Source: Phycisphaerales bacterium | Lineage (GTDB): Bacteria > Planctomycetota > Phycisphaerae > Tepidisphaerales > Tepidisphaeraceae | DNA length: 12,330 bases | NCBI GenBank assembly: GCA_028288905.1 | Contig: JAQGHJ010000914.1 | Coordinates: forward strand, 1 to 12,330 | Reading direction: 5' to 3' | In this document: one piece after another, positions 1-6,760 of the stretch | Layout of the letters: each line of letters opens with the position of its first letter | How positions within the stretch are numbered: the stretch's first letter is position 1 | Position numbers and translations under genes: made by a program | Notes under the pieces: generated by a model | Told to the model about the DNA's origin: nothing | The model's database searches: none | Seen by the model: the letters and a program-made list of their open reading frames with translations, nothing else

Positions 1-32
1 TGCCGTGATTGGTTGTGATGGGCCAGCGTGCA

Positions 33-1418
33 TCAAGCCGCCCTCCGTGCCGCAGGTTCGAGCGGCACCGACGTCCCGACAGTCTTTGGCTGGTTCGGCC
101 GTGCCTCGTTACGGATTAGGGGGACACCGGCTCGGCCGCGCCAGACCGTCACCGCCATTAGGGCGGCGAGCAGGAGGACGGTGACACTTACCCGGGTCGC
201 GTCGGCCGCCGCGGCGTTCACGTACAGCCACGCGTAGGTGGCGACCCAAACCAGGACGGCCAACCGGTCCCCCGGACGGCGACCGTCCCGCAGCCGTGCT
301 GAGCCGAACAGCGTGGCCGGCACGGCCAGCAGCAGCAGGTCGTAGTCCATGTAGTACGGCATCAGCAGCGGGGCGGCGACGACGGCGGCGGCGAGCAGCC
401 CGTCCCGATCCGCTGACCCGGCGGCCAGGCGGCCCGCGGCGCGGACCAAGCGGACCAGGCCGACCGCGACGGCGGCGGCCCCGCTCAGCCACAGCAGGGT
501 GACGACTGGCGGGTTCGGCCCGCCCGTCCGGCCGCCGAGCAGCAGCCGCCAGAACCCGAGGAACGTTGCCTGCCGGTCCCAGAAGTACGGCCGGTCGGTC
601 CGCAGGTAGGGCAGCACAGTTGGCAGCCGGGCGAAGTAATCGCTCAACGCCCCCGGCATCGCGATAACCGTCGCCAAGAGCAGGGCGAGAACGGTCAGGG
701 CGGTGCCGACCACCGCCCGCCGGCCGGCCGTCACGGCCAGCGCGCCGCACACGATGACCGCCAATTGCGGCTTGAACACGAGCAGTCCGGCGACGGCCCC
801 GGCCGCGACGGAGCGGTCCGCCCGCGCGAGCGTCACGGCTCCGGTCAGGATGAGCAGGGATAGAAACGTGTTCTGCTGGCAGGCCAGTGCCTGCAGGCAC
901 GGCATGCTGGCCAGCACGAGCAGGGCGATCGCCGCGGCGTCGCCCACGGCCCGCCGACCGGCCGGCAGCAGGCGGTACAGCAGCCCGACCGAGGCGGCCA
1001 GCATGGTTGCGTTCAGGCCGAACCAGGTCCACAACGCTGCCCAGTACGGCAGCGCCGACAGGGGCACGAACAGCCACGCGAAGAACGGCGGGTTAAGCCA
1101 CGGCCCGGTCCGCCCGTGCTGCTCCAGGCCCGCCGACCGACGCAGGTCGGCCTGGAACCACTCGGCGGCGGCGGGGTCCATCAACAGGTCCGCCCGGCCG
1201 AGGCGCACGAATGTCCCCGCCATGTACGACGGGACGAGGTCGTCTCCGAACCCGCGACCGACCGGCGACGTGGCCGGGCCGGCCGCGTGCAGCCCGGCCG
1301 CGAGCGTGACGACGAACACCGCAACCCCGAACGCCGCCAGCCGGAGGCGTCGGCGGAGCCGGCTGATTTCCAACGAAGTGGGTGGGGCGGGAGGCGGGTT
1401 CGGAGGGAGCGTCGTCAC
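33..1418 (-). CDS. GT87 (DUF2029)-type polytopic membrane glycosyltransferase, paralog 1
   Basis: The 461-residue product has about ten hydrophobic segments. Family features visible are an acidic first-loop motif (FGDDLVPSYMAG) after the first helix, a loop containing GPWLNPPFFAWLFVPLS, the GLLVFKPQLAV segment typical of DUF2029/GT87 proteins, and LLMPYYMDYDLLLL near the C-terminus. Known GT87 members are GT-C fold enzymes that transfer mannose from a polyprenyl-phosphate donor on the outer face of the membrane; donor and acceptor here are unknown. I chose the GTG at 1418 because GGAGG (1428-1432, minus) lies 9 bases upstream. The frame stays open to 1781, but that part overlaps the next gene and reads through a palindrome. 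The TGA stop is at 33-35. The gene lies 128 bases downstream of a same-strand paralog with colinear sequence throughout, so tandem duplication is likely. The family call is fairly sure; the substrate is not known. Confidence 0.75.
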   Translation of the reverse strand: MTTLPPNPPPAPPTSLEISRLRRRLRLAAFGVAVFVVTLAAGLHAAGPATSPVGRGFGDDLVPSYMAGTFVRLGRADLLMDPAAAEWFQADLRRSAGLEQHGRTGPWLNPPFFAWLFVPLSALPYWAALWTWFGLNATMLAASVGLLYRLLPAGRRAVGDAAAIALLVLASMPCLQALACQQNTFLSLLILTGAVTLARADRSVAAGAVAGLLVFKPQLAVIVCGALAVTAGRRAVVGTALTVLALLLATVIAMPGALSDYFARLPTVLPYLRTDRPYFWDRQATFLGFWRLLLGGRTGGPNPPVVTLLWLSGAAAVAVGLVRLVRAAGRLAAGSADRDGLLAAAVVAAPLLMPYYMDYDLLLLAVPATLFGSARLRDGRRPGDRLAVLVWVATYAWLYVNAAAADATRVSVTVLLLAALMAVTVWRGRAGVPLIRNEARPNQPKTVGTSVPLEPAARRAA

Positions 1419-1427
1419 GGGGTCCCG

Positions 1428-1432
1428 CCTCC
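1428..1432 (-). promoter_or_regulatory. Ribosome binding site fixing the start of GT87 paralog 1
   Basis: GGAGG on the minus strand sits 9 bases before the GTG at 1418. It supports this start over the long open extension. Its two 5'-most bases (1431-1432) also form the foot of the adjacent palindrome. Confidence 0.6.
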
Positions 1433-1519
1433 GGGTGGCATGGGCAAACTCCGTGTCTGCCCGTGTCTTCTTTGCCCAAGCGGACACGGGCAAACGCGGA
1501 GTTTGCCCAGGCCACCCGG
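1431..1519. repeat. Near-perfect 37-base-arm palindrome between the GT87 paralogs
   Basis: The left arm (1431-1467) and right arm (1483-1519) are inverted copies. They match at 34 of 37 positions, and one of the three mismatches would be a G-U pair in RNA. The central loop is 15 bases. The arms contain GGGCAAAC and its complement, and the loop carries another TTTGCCCA, so the element has internal repetition. It begins 27 bases after the stop codon of the upstream paralog and ends on the ribosome binding site of the downstream one. No transposase or target-site duplication is seen. It could be a REP/MITE-like dispersed element or an mRNA structure. Confidence 0.85.
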
Positions 1520-1546
1520 AGCATGCTCCCCCGTTGGCCCGAGTGT

Positions 1547-2929
1547 TCAGGCGGCGCGGGACATTGGCGCGCGTTGTACGATTTGCGGCTCGCCGGCAGT
1601 CTCGTCCGTCAGTGCTTCTTGCGCCGCCGCTTCCTCGCGCCGCCGCGGCAGCGCGACGGCCGTCGCCAGCACGGCCAGCAGCGGGACGGCGAGGTTCACT
1701 CGGGTGCGCTCGCCGACATCGGCGTTCAGCAGCAGCCACGCGTAGAGGGCGGGGCCGACGACCCGGATCATCCGGTCGCACGCTGAGCTGTCGGTCATCC
1801 GGCCGTGCCGCAGCTTCAGGCCCGCCAGCAGCACCGCCGGGACGGCCAGCAGCAGCAGGTCGTAGTCGAAGTAGAACGGCATCAGCAGCGGCGTCGCGAG
1901 CACGGTGGCGGCGATCAGCCGGTCGCGGTGCTCGGGCGACGACCGGTCGGCGTGGTCGAACGGGTTAAGCAGTCGGGCGGCCGGCGTCAGCCGCAGCAGC
2001 AGCAGGCCCACGCCGGCGGCGGAGGCGGCCGTCAGCAGGTTGACGAGGTCGGACGCCGGCCCGATCGCCCGGCCCTGCAGCAGCATCCGCCAGAACGCCT
2101 TGGCCGTGGCGTGCCGCTCCCACATGTACACGCACCGCTCCTGCACGAACCGGACGTTGGCCGGCATTTGGTGCAGGAAGTCGCCGAGCGACCCAGGCAG
2201 CGTGACGACCGTCACCAGCAGCAGGGCGGCCCCGGTGACCGACAGCCCCAGCACCGCCCGCCAGCCGACGCTCAGGGCGAGCACAACCCCCAGCACGACG
2301 GCGTGTTGCGGCTTGTACGCCATCAGCCCCGCGACCATGCCGGCCAGCACCGGCCGCTCCGCTCGCCAGGCAAGGATGGTCAAGGTCAGGATCAGCAGGG
2401 ACGTGCAGGCGTTCTGACCGTGGCTCAGGGCATGAATGAACGGGACGGACAACCCGACGAACACCGGCACCAGGGCCCGCGTCCGCCAGCCGCCGGAGGT
2501 GACGCGCTCGCACTCGGCGTTGTCGGCACCGGCGGCGGCTGGCAGCGTGCGCGCCAGCAGCCAGCAGGCGGCCGCGGCGCAGGCTGCGTTGAGCCCGACC
2601 CATACGGCCGTGGCCGTGCCGAACGGCAGCCGGCTGAGCGGGGCGAACACCCAGGCGTAGAACGGCGGGTTCCACCACGGGCCCAGCGCGTCGCCCAGCG
2701 CGACCCCGTGGCGGGCGGCGATGTCGTCCTGGAACCGCTTGACGGCCTTGAGGTCGAACAGGTCCCGCCCGCGCCCCTCGGCCACCATCGACCCGCCGGT
2801 ATAGAACGCGATGAAGTCCAACGCCATCGCGTTGTTCGACGCGGCAGGCCCGGCCGGTGCCGTCGCCCGCCGGGCCACCTCGGTGCCGGCGACGGCGGCC
2901 AGGAACAGGGCGACCGCCGCCGCCAGCAA
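1547..2929 (-). CDS. GT87 (DUF2029)-type polytopic membrane glycosyltransferase, paralog 2
   Basis: The product is 460 residues from the first in-frame TTG and has about ten hydrophobic segments. Diagnostic stretches are ALDFIAFYTGG followed by GRDLFDL after helix 1, GPWWNPPFYAWVFAPLS, GLMAYKPQHAVV and LLMPFYFDYDLLLLAVPA. These match paralog 1 in order and spacing. The role is presumably membrane transfer of a sugar from a polyprenyl-phosphate donor. The start is uncertain. The frame stays open upstream and encodes an Arg-rich stretch (RRSSYRRRLW) that would suit a cytoplasmic N-terminus, but I find no ATG or GTG there and no clear ribosome binding site before the TTG. A rarer start further upstream is therefore possible. 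The gene lies about 200 bases downstream of the cysteine desulfurase on the same strand, so it may be co-transcribed or have its own promoter. The family call is fairly sure. Confidence 0.72.
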   Translation of the reverse strand: MLAAAVALFLAAVAGTEVARRATAPAGPAASNNAMALDFIAFYTGGSMVAEGRGRDLFDLKAVKRFQDDIAARHGVALGDALGPWWNPPFYAWVFAPLSRLPFGTATAVWVGLNAACAAAACWLLARTLPAAAGADNAECERVTSGGWRTRALVPVFVGLSVPFIHALSHGQNACTSLLILTLTILAWRAERPVLAGMVAGLMAYKPQHAVVLGVVLALSVGWRAVLGLSVTGAALLLVTVVTLPGSLGDFLHQMPANVRFVQERCVYMWERHATAKAFWRMLLQGRAIGPASDLVNLLTAASAAGVGLLLLRLTPAARLLNPFDHADRSSPEHRDRLIAATVLATPLLMPFYFDYDLLLLAVPAVLLAGLKLRHGRMTDSSACDRMIRVVGPALYAWLLLNADVGERTRVNLAVPLLAVLATAVALPRRREEAAAQEALTDETAGEPQIVQRAPMSRAA

Positions 2930-3130
2930 CCACAGCCGGCGGCGGTAGCTCGACCGGCGAAGCGCGGGGAATAGGACGATGGACGGGGCGGGGTCGATGT
3001 GAAGCTGATCGGATCGTGCGGGCGGGGACGTGAGCGCGGTTGGGTTATCGGTCGGGAACTCAATGGCAAGCGCGCTTGGCGAGCCCGGGCTGACCGTCCT
3101 CGGCCCGTTATTTCCGTTACCGTCGCCGCC
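2930..3130. other. Intergenic region with short palindromes
   Basis: This is the 201-base gap between the desulfurase stop and the first available start of GT87 paralog 2. It contains a perfect 12-base palindrome at 3067-3078 (CAAGCGCGCTTG), a 10-base palindrome at 3082-3091 (AGCCCGGGCT) and a short direct repeat CCGTTA at 3105-3110 and 3114-3119. I find no convincing sigma70-type promoter. Part of it may be the unrecognised 5' end of the paralog 2 gene. Confidence 0.4.
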
Positions 3131-4324
3131 CTAAATGTCCGCGGGCGGCTCCCGAAGCTCGGTCACCGCCCGGACCAACCGCCCCGCGGCGTACTCGACC
3201 TGTTCGAGCGTGGTCGACCGCCCGACGCTCAGCCGGACCGACTGGGCGGCGAGCTGCGGGTCGACCCCCATGGCCCGCAGGACGTGGCTCGCCTCGAGGC
3301 TGGCGGACGTGCAGGCGGACCCGGCGGACACGGCCACGTCGCCGAGCAGGCCTGTCAACCGGTCGCCTCGGATGCCGGCGAACGACAGGTTCGTGACGAA
3401 CGGCAGCCGGGCGGTCGGGTGTCCGTTCACGGACACGCCGCCGGCGGCGGCGATGCGCTGTTCGAGCCGGTCGCGGAGTCCGGCCGTGCGGGCCGCCTCG
3501 TCCCTCAACCCGGCGGCGCACAGCTCGGCCGCCATCCCGAGCCCGACGATGCCGGGGACGTTGAGCGTGCCGGACCGGAACCCCCGCTCGTGCCCGCCGC
3601 CGTGCATCTGCGGCGCCACCCGGGCCCGCGGGTCCCGCCGGCGGACGAACAGGGCCCCCACGCCCTTCGGCCCGTAGAACTTGTGGGCGCTGAGGCTCAG
3701 CAGGTCGACCGGGTCGGCCGACAGGTCGATCGGCACCTTCCCGACCGCCTGCGTCGCGTCCGAGTGGAACAGCACCCCCCGGGCGCGGCAGGCCGCCCCG
3801 ATCTCGCGGATGGGCATCAGGGTGCCGGTCTCGTTGTTCGCCCACATGATCGAGACCAGCACCGTGTCCGGCCGGATGGCCGCCGCCACGTCGGCCGCCG
3901 ATACCCAGCCGTATCGGTCGACCGGCAGCACCGTCACGTCGCCCCCGCGGCGCTCGGCCAGGTACGCGCACGTGTCCAGCGTAGCCTTGTGCTCCGTCGC
4001 CTGGGTGACGACGTGCCGCCCCTTCTCGGCGTTCGCCTCGACGGCGCCCTTGATTGCGAGGTTGTTCGCCTCGGTCGCGCCGCTGGTGAACACGATCTCG
4101 CGGGCCCCGGTCCGGTCGTCGACGTCCACCCCGAGCAGGGACGCGACCTGGTTCCGCGCCCGCAGCACGGCCGCGGCGGCCGCGTGACCGAACCCGTGCG
4201 ACGTGCTGGCCGCGTTCCCGAACGCCTCGAGGAAGTACGGCCGCATCGCCTCGAACACCCGCTCGTCGACGGGGGTTGTCGCGCAGTGGTCGAGGTAGAC
4301 GGGGCGGGTCGGTACGGCGGTCAC
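3131..4324 (-). CDS. Cysteine desulfurase (NifS/IscS family, PLP-dependent)
   Basis: The 397-residue product removes sulfur from L-cysteine as an enzyme-bound persulfide, supplying Fe-S cluster assembly and other thio-cofactors in the cytoplasm. Visible family landmarks are YLDHCATTPVD at the N-terminus, TSGATEANN, the PLP-stacking histidine in ATEHKATLD, WANNETGTLMPI, FHSDATQAVGKVPID, the PLP Schiff-base lysine in SLSAHKFYGPKG (about residue 215) and the catalytic cysteine in SAGSACTSASLEASHVL (about residue 338). The length is normal for the IscS/NifS group. I chose the GTG at 4324 because GGAG lies 9 bases upstream; the longer TTG start at 4339 would place that site inside the gene. A TATGAT at 4406-4411 (minus) is a possible -10 box, but no good -35 box accompanies it. 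No scaffold gene (iscU, nifU or sufU) or Fe-S regulator is adjacent, so the cellular partner cannot be named. Confidence 0.95.
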   Translation of the reverse strand: MTAVPTRPVYLDHCATTPVDERVFEAMRPYFLEAFGNAASTSHGFGHAAAAAVLRARNQVASLLGVDVDDRTGAREIVFTSGATEANNLAIKGAVEANAEKGRHVVTQATEHKATLDTCAYLAERRGGDVTVLPVDRYGWVSAADVAAAIRPDTVLVSIMWANNETGTLMPIREIGAACRARGVLFHSDATQAVGKVPIDLSADPVDLLSLSAHKFYGPKGVGALFVRRRDPRARVAPQMHGGGHERGFRSGTLNVPGIVGLGMAAELCAAGLRDEAARTAGLRDRLEQRIAAAGGVSVNGHPTARLPFVTNLSFAGIRGDRLTGLLGDVAVSAGSACTSASLEASHVLRAMGVDPQLAAQSVRLSVGRSTTLEQVEYAAGRLVRAVTELREPPADI

Positions 4325-4333
4325 GGCGATCCA

Positions 4334-4337
4334 CTCC
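4334..4337 (-). promoter_or_regulatory. Ribosome binding site supporting the GTG start of the cysteine desulfurase
   Basis: GGAG on the minus strand lies 9 bases upstream of the GTG at 4324. It is the reason for preferring this start over the in-frame TTG at 4339. Confidence 0.55.
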
Positions 4338-4493
4338 AAGTGCGGTTGGTCCGCCCTTACGCCCCGCGGCCGGGGCGGGCCGGCGCGGGCGGTGCGGATG
4401 TTCCGATCATACCCGCGTCGGCGGGGAACCGAACGGCGGCCGGGGCGTTACCGCCACGGCCGCGCGGTGCTATGGTCGGAGATGGAGGAACGG

Positions 4494-5654
4494 ATGAACG
4501 ACAGGGACCGAGGGAGACCGGAAACCCTACAGGCCGCAAGTGCAGAGGCCGGCGGAACGGCCGTGTCCGTGAACGTCCGTAAGCTCGCCACGCTGGCCGT
4601 GTGGGCGATCGCGACGGTCCTCGCGCTTCGGTTCTTTACGGCGGTGAAGGTCGTGTTGCTAGGCGTGCTGGCCGCGGCGGCGGTGGCGTGCCTGCTGCGG
4701 CCCGCGGCCCGACGGCTGCCGTGGCACCGGGGGCTCAGTGCAGTGGTCGTCGGCGTCGGGTTCGTCGCCGTGCTGGCCGGCCTGCTGGCGGGCATCGGGC
4801 TGCTGGTGGCCAAGCCGGTCGGCGAGCAGCTCAAGAACTTGCCGGACGCGCGGCAGAGCCTCGACGCCTCGCTCCGCGGGCTGAGCGGCCGTTTCGATGT
4901 GTCGCCGCCGGTCGACACCGGCACATTGTTGAGCCAGGCCGGCAGCCTGCTCGGGTCCGTCGGGTCGCTGGCTGCCACGACCGGGCAGGCGGTGATCGGG
5001 GTCGCGGTCGCGCTGGCCCTCGTGCTGATCGGGTCGATCTATCTGCTGGCCGAGCCGCGGGACGAGTTGCTGGGTCCCGTCCTGCCCGCGCTCCCGCCGC
5101 ACGGCCGGGCGCAGCTGACAGCCGCCCTGGACGAGCTGGAGCCGAAGCTGCGGGGGTGGCTGCTGGGGACGATGGTCAGCATGGCGTGCGTCGGGCTGGT
5201 GTCGTGGGCCGGGTACGCGCTGGCGGGGCTAAAGTTCGCGATCCCGCTCGCGCTCGTGGCGGCGTTGGGCGAACTGGTGCCGACGGTGGGTCCGATCCTC
5301 GGCGGCGTGGTCGCCGTGCTGTTCGCCACCACGCAGGGTTCGGGGCAGGTCGCCGGGGCGGTCGCCACGTGGGCGGTGGTGCAGACGCTCGAGTCGTACG
5401 TGATCACGCCACTGGTGATGCGGCGGGCGGTGAAGATGCCGGCCATCGTCACCCTGTTCAGCGTGATCTTATGGGGCGAGGTGTTCGGGGCGGCGGGCCT
5501 TTTGATGGCCGTCCCGCTCAACCTGCTCCTGTGGTCGCACTTCAAACACCTGGTGATGGGCGGGAATGCCGTCAACTCCGCCCGCGACCGCAGCTCGGCC
5601 GGCCGCGGCGGATCGGACGATGACCTGTCGGAGGCGGAAGCCCACCCGACCTGA
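4494..5654 (+). CDS. AI-2E family transporter (PF01594-type permease)
   Basis: The 386-residue integral membrane protein has a hydrophilic N-terminus, hydrophobic helices from about residue 30, a soluble stretch around residues 110-160 and a second block of helices. The family signature is clear in the C-terminal half: ALGELVPTVGPILGGVVAVLF, then ESYVITPLVMRRAVKMP and GAAGLLMAVPLNLLLW. Members include YdiK/PerM-type proteins and TqsA. Only a few have been tied to autoinducer-2 export, and others have been linked to ion exchange, so the substrate is open. The start at 4494 is supported by GGAGG at 4484-4488, 5 bases upstream; an ATG at 4482 lies just before that site and an in-frame ATG exists at 4392. 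The gene is divergent from the desulfurase and converges on the TIM-barrel gene with a 10-base gap. I infer a single-gene transcript. Confidence 0.88.
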   Translation: MNDRDRGRPETLQAASAEAGGTAVSVNVRKLATLAVWAIATVLALRFFTAVKVVLLGVLAAAAVACLLRPAARRLPWHRGLSAVVVGVGFVAVLAGLLAGIGLLVAKPVGEQLKNLPDARQSLDASLRGLSGRFDVSPPVDTGTLLSQAGSLLGSVGSLAATTGQAVIGVAVALALVLIGSIYLLAEPRDELLGPVLPALPPHGRAQLTAALDELEPKLRGWLLGTMVSMACVGLVSWAGYALAGLKFAIPLALVAALGELVPTVGPILGGVVAVLFATTQGSGQVAGAVATWAVVQTLESYVITPLVMRRAVKMPAIVTLFSVILWGEVFGAAGLLMAVPLNLLLWSHFKHLVMGGNAVNSARDRSSAGRGGSDDDLSEAEAHPT

Positions 5655-5669
5655 CGGGTGCGGGTCAGG
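5650..5669. terminator. Symmetric hairpin holding both convergent stop codons
   Basis: CCTGAC (5650-5655) and GTCAGG (5664-5669) form a perfect 6-bp stem with an 8-base loop. The TGA of the AI-2E gene and the TGA of the opposing TIM-barrel gene lie in opposite arms as mirror images. No T-tract follows on either side, so a termination role is only suggested by position. Confidence 0.35.
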
Positions 5670-6585
5670 CCCGTTGGGGGGCGGGCGTCCCGGCCACCCG
5701 AGGGGTGCCGCCGGGCTTCGTCGCCGTCGACTTGGCCGGCGGCGGAGGTGGCGGCTTCCAATGGCGGAACTGAGAGGTGGCAGCCTGCAGCAACGCCTCG
5801 TGCGGGCCGACGTCCGACGGGAGGTCGGCCGGATACGCGACCACCACCGGGCCGTCGAACCCGACACCGCGGAGGCGGGCCGCCAACGTCTTCAGCGGCA
5901 GGTCCCCCTCGCCCGGGCGGCAAAGCGACTCGACGCGGCGACCGCCGGCCGGGCCGGCGAGGCGGGCGTCGCGGAGCACGACCAGCCGGATCCGGCTGTT
6001 CAGCGTGGGGACGGACAGGCCCGGCTCCTCGCCAGCGACGGCCGCCGCCAGCGGATCCCAGGCGACGCCGAGGGCGGGGTGGTCGGCTTGGTCGATCACC
6101 CGCCACAGCGGCCCGGCCATGCGGAAGGCCAGCGCGTTCCGCACGAGCAGGGTGGTGCCGGCACCGGCGGCGTGGTCGGCGAGCGGGACGAGCCAGTCGG
6201 CGACGCGGACGGCCGCTTCCGCCAGCGCCGACCCGGGCGGGACGGCCGCGACGAGCACCCGCACGAACGGGCACCGGAGCCGCCCGGCCAAGTCGATCGC
6301 CCGCCGCAGCGCGTCCGCCGTCGCCGCGTTCCGGCCGGCCGCCCCGGCGTCCCCGCCGGCGTCGAACCAGGCCGGGACCGAAAGGCCGACCAGCCGGACC
6401 CCGTCCCGCTCGAATACCAGCTTGACGAAGTCCCGCTCGGACAACACGGTGCCGGCGGCCGGGTCGTCGCCGGCGACATTCGGCAGGTGAACCTCCAGCC
6501 CGTCGTAACCGAGGTCCCGCGCCGAGGCCGTGGCGACCGGCAGGCTCAGGGCGGGGGCGACGGCGGTGTTGAAGGCGAACAGCAT
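5665..6585 (-). CDS. Sugar phosphate isomerase/epimerase-like TIM-barrel protein, active site degenerate
   Basis: The 306-residue product resembles the xylose-isomerase-like/AP-endonuclease-2 TIM-barrel superfamily. It starts on a beta strand (MLFAFNTAVAP), continues with RDLGYDGLEVHLP (Glu31) and has the usual alternating strand and helix pattern to about residue 270. The tail from about residue 276 is a low-complexity run of prolines, threonines and alanines. Active members carry Glu, Asp, His and Glu metal ligands in successive strands. Here the strand usually reading LLxEN is LLVRN (Arg149), GVAWDP keeps Asp177, the xHxxD strand reads LVVLRD without His, and the last strand reads VVVAYP (Ala250) instead of Glu. 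It is therefore probably not a normal metal-dependent isomerase. The ATG at 6585 has no clear ribosome binding site. The fold call is fairly sure; no substrate can be given. Confidence 0.75.
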   Translation of the reverse strand: MLFAFNTAVAPALSLPVATASARDLGYDGLEVHLPNVAGDDPAAGTVLSERDFVKLVFERDGVRLVGLSVPAWFDAGGDAGAAGRNAATADALRRAIDLAGRLRCPFVRVLVAAVPPGSALAEAAVRVADWLVPLADHAAGAGTTLLVRNALAFRMAGPLWRVIDQADHPALGVAWDPLAAAVAGEEPGLSVPTLNSRIRLVVLRDARLAGPAGGRRVESLCRPGEGDLPLKTLAARLRGVGFDGPVVVAYPADLPSDVGPHEALLQAATSQFRHWKPPPPPPAKSTATKPGGTPRVAGTPAPQRA

Positions 6586-6639
6586 GCGCGGGCTTGTTGG
6601 GCGAAAGCGACCTTGGATCGCTCCAACCGTAAGGGAACT

Positions 6640-6739
6640 AAGGAGCCGCGACCGCCAGGGAGCGGGGGAGTAAGACGCGGCCCGTGCTTCGGTACCGGCC
6701 GCGTCTTACTCCTCCGCTCCTCGACGGCCACGGCTCCTT
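6640..6739. repeat. Roughly 100-base palindromic element, copy A
   Basis: The arms at 6640-6682 and 6697-6739 are inverted repeats matching at 37 of 43 positions, and all six differences are transitions. The loop is 14 bases. The left arm matches the left arm of copy B (from 10440) at 42 of 48 positions. The element starts 21 bases downstream of the TAG stop of the PhnD-like gene and lies before the start of the TIM-barrel gene. No transposase is present. It may be a dispersed non-coding element acting as a terminator or 3' stabiliser. Confidence 0.85.
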
Positions 6740-6760
6740 CACGGCGTCCCTACATCTAAC

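Noticed and set aside
1419..1781. N-terminal extension of GT87 paralog 1 to position 1781
   Set aside because: It reads through the palindrome and overlaps the 3' end of paralog 2. The GTG at 1418 has a proper ribosome binding site.
4448..4476. Possible promoter TTACCG-N17-TATGGT before the AI-2E gene
   Set aside because: The -35 box matches poorly, and the predicted start would leave a leader of only about 11 bases, overlapping the ribosome binding site region.
2999..4582. 527-codon plus-strand frame opposite the cysteine desulfurase
   Set aside because: It is the antisense shadow of a gene with all catalytic motifs intact, and its own translation has no recognisable domain.
5039..6274. 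Long minus-strand open frame opposite the AI-2E and TIM-barrel genes
   Set aside because: It is Arg/Pro/Ser-rich low-complexity shadow sequence without family motifs, overlapping two genes with clear domain signatures.
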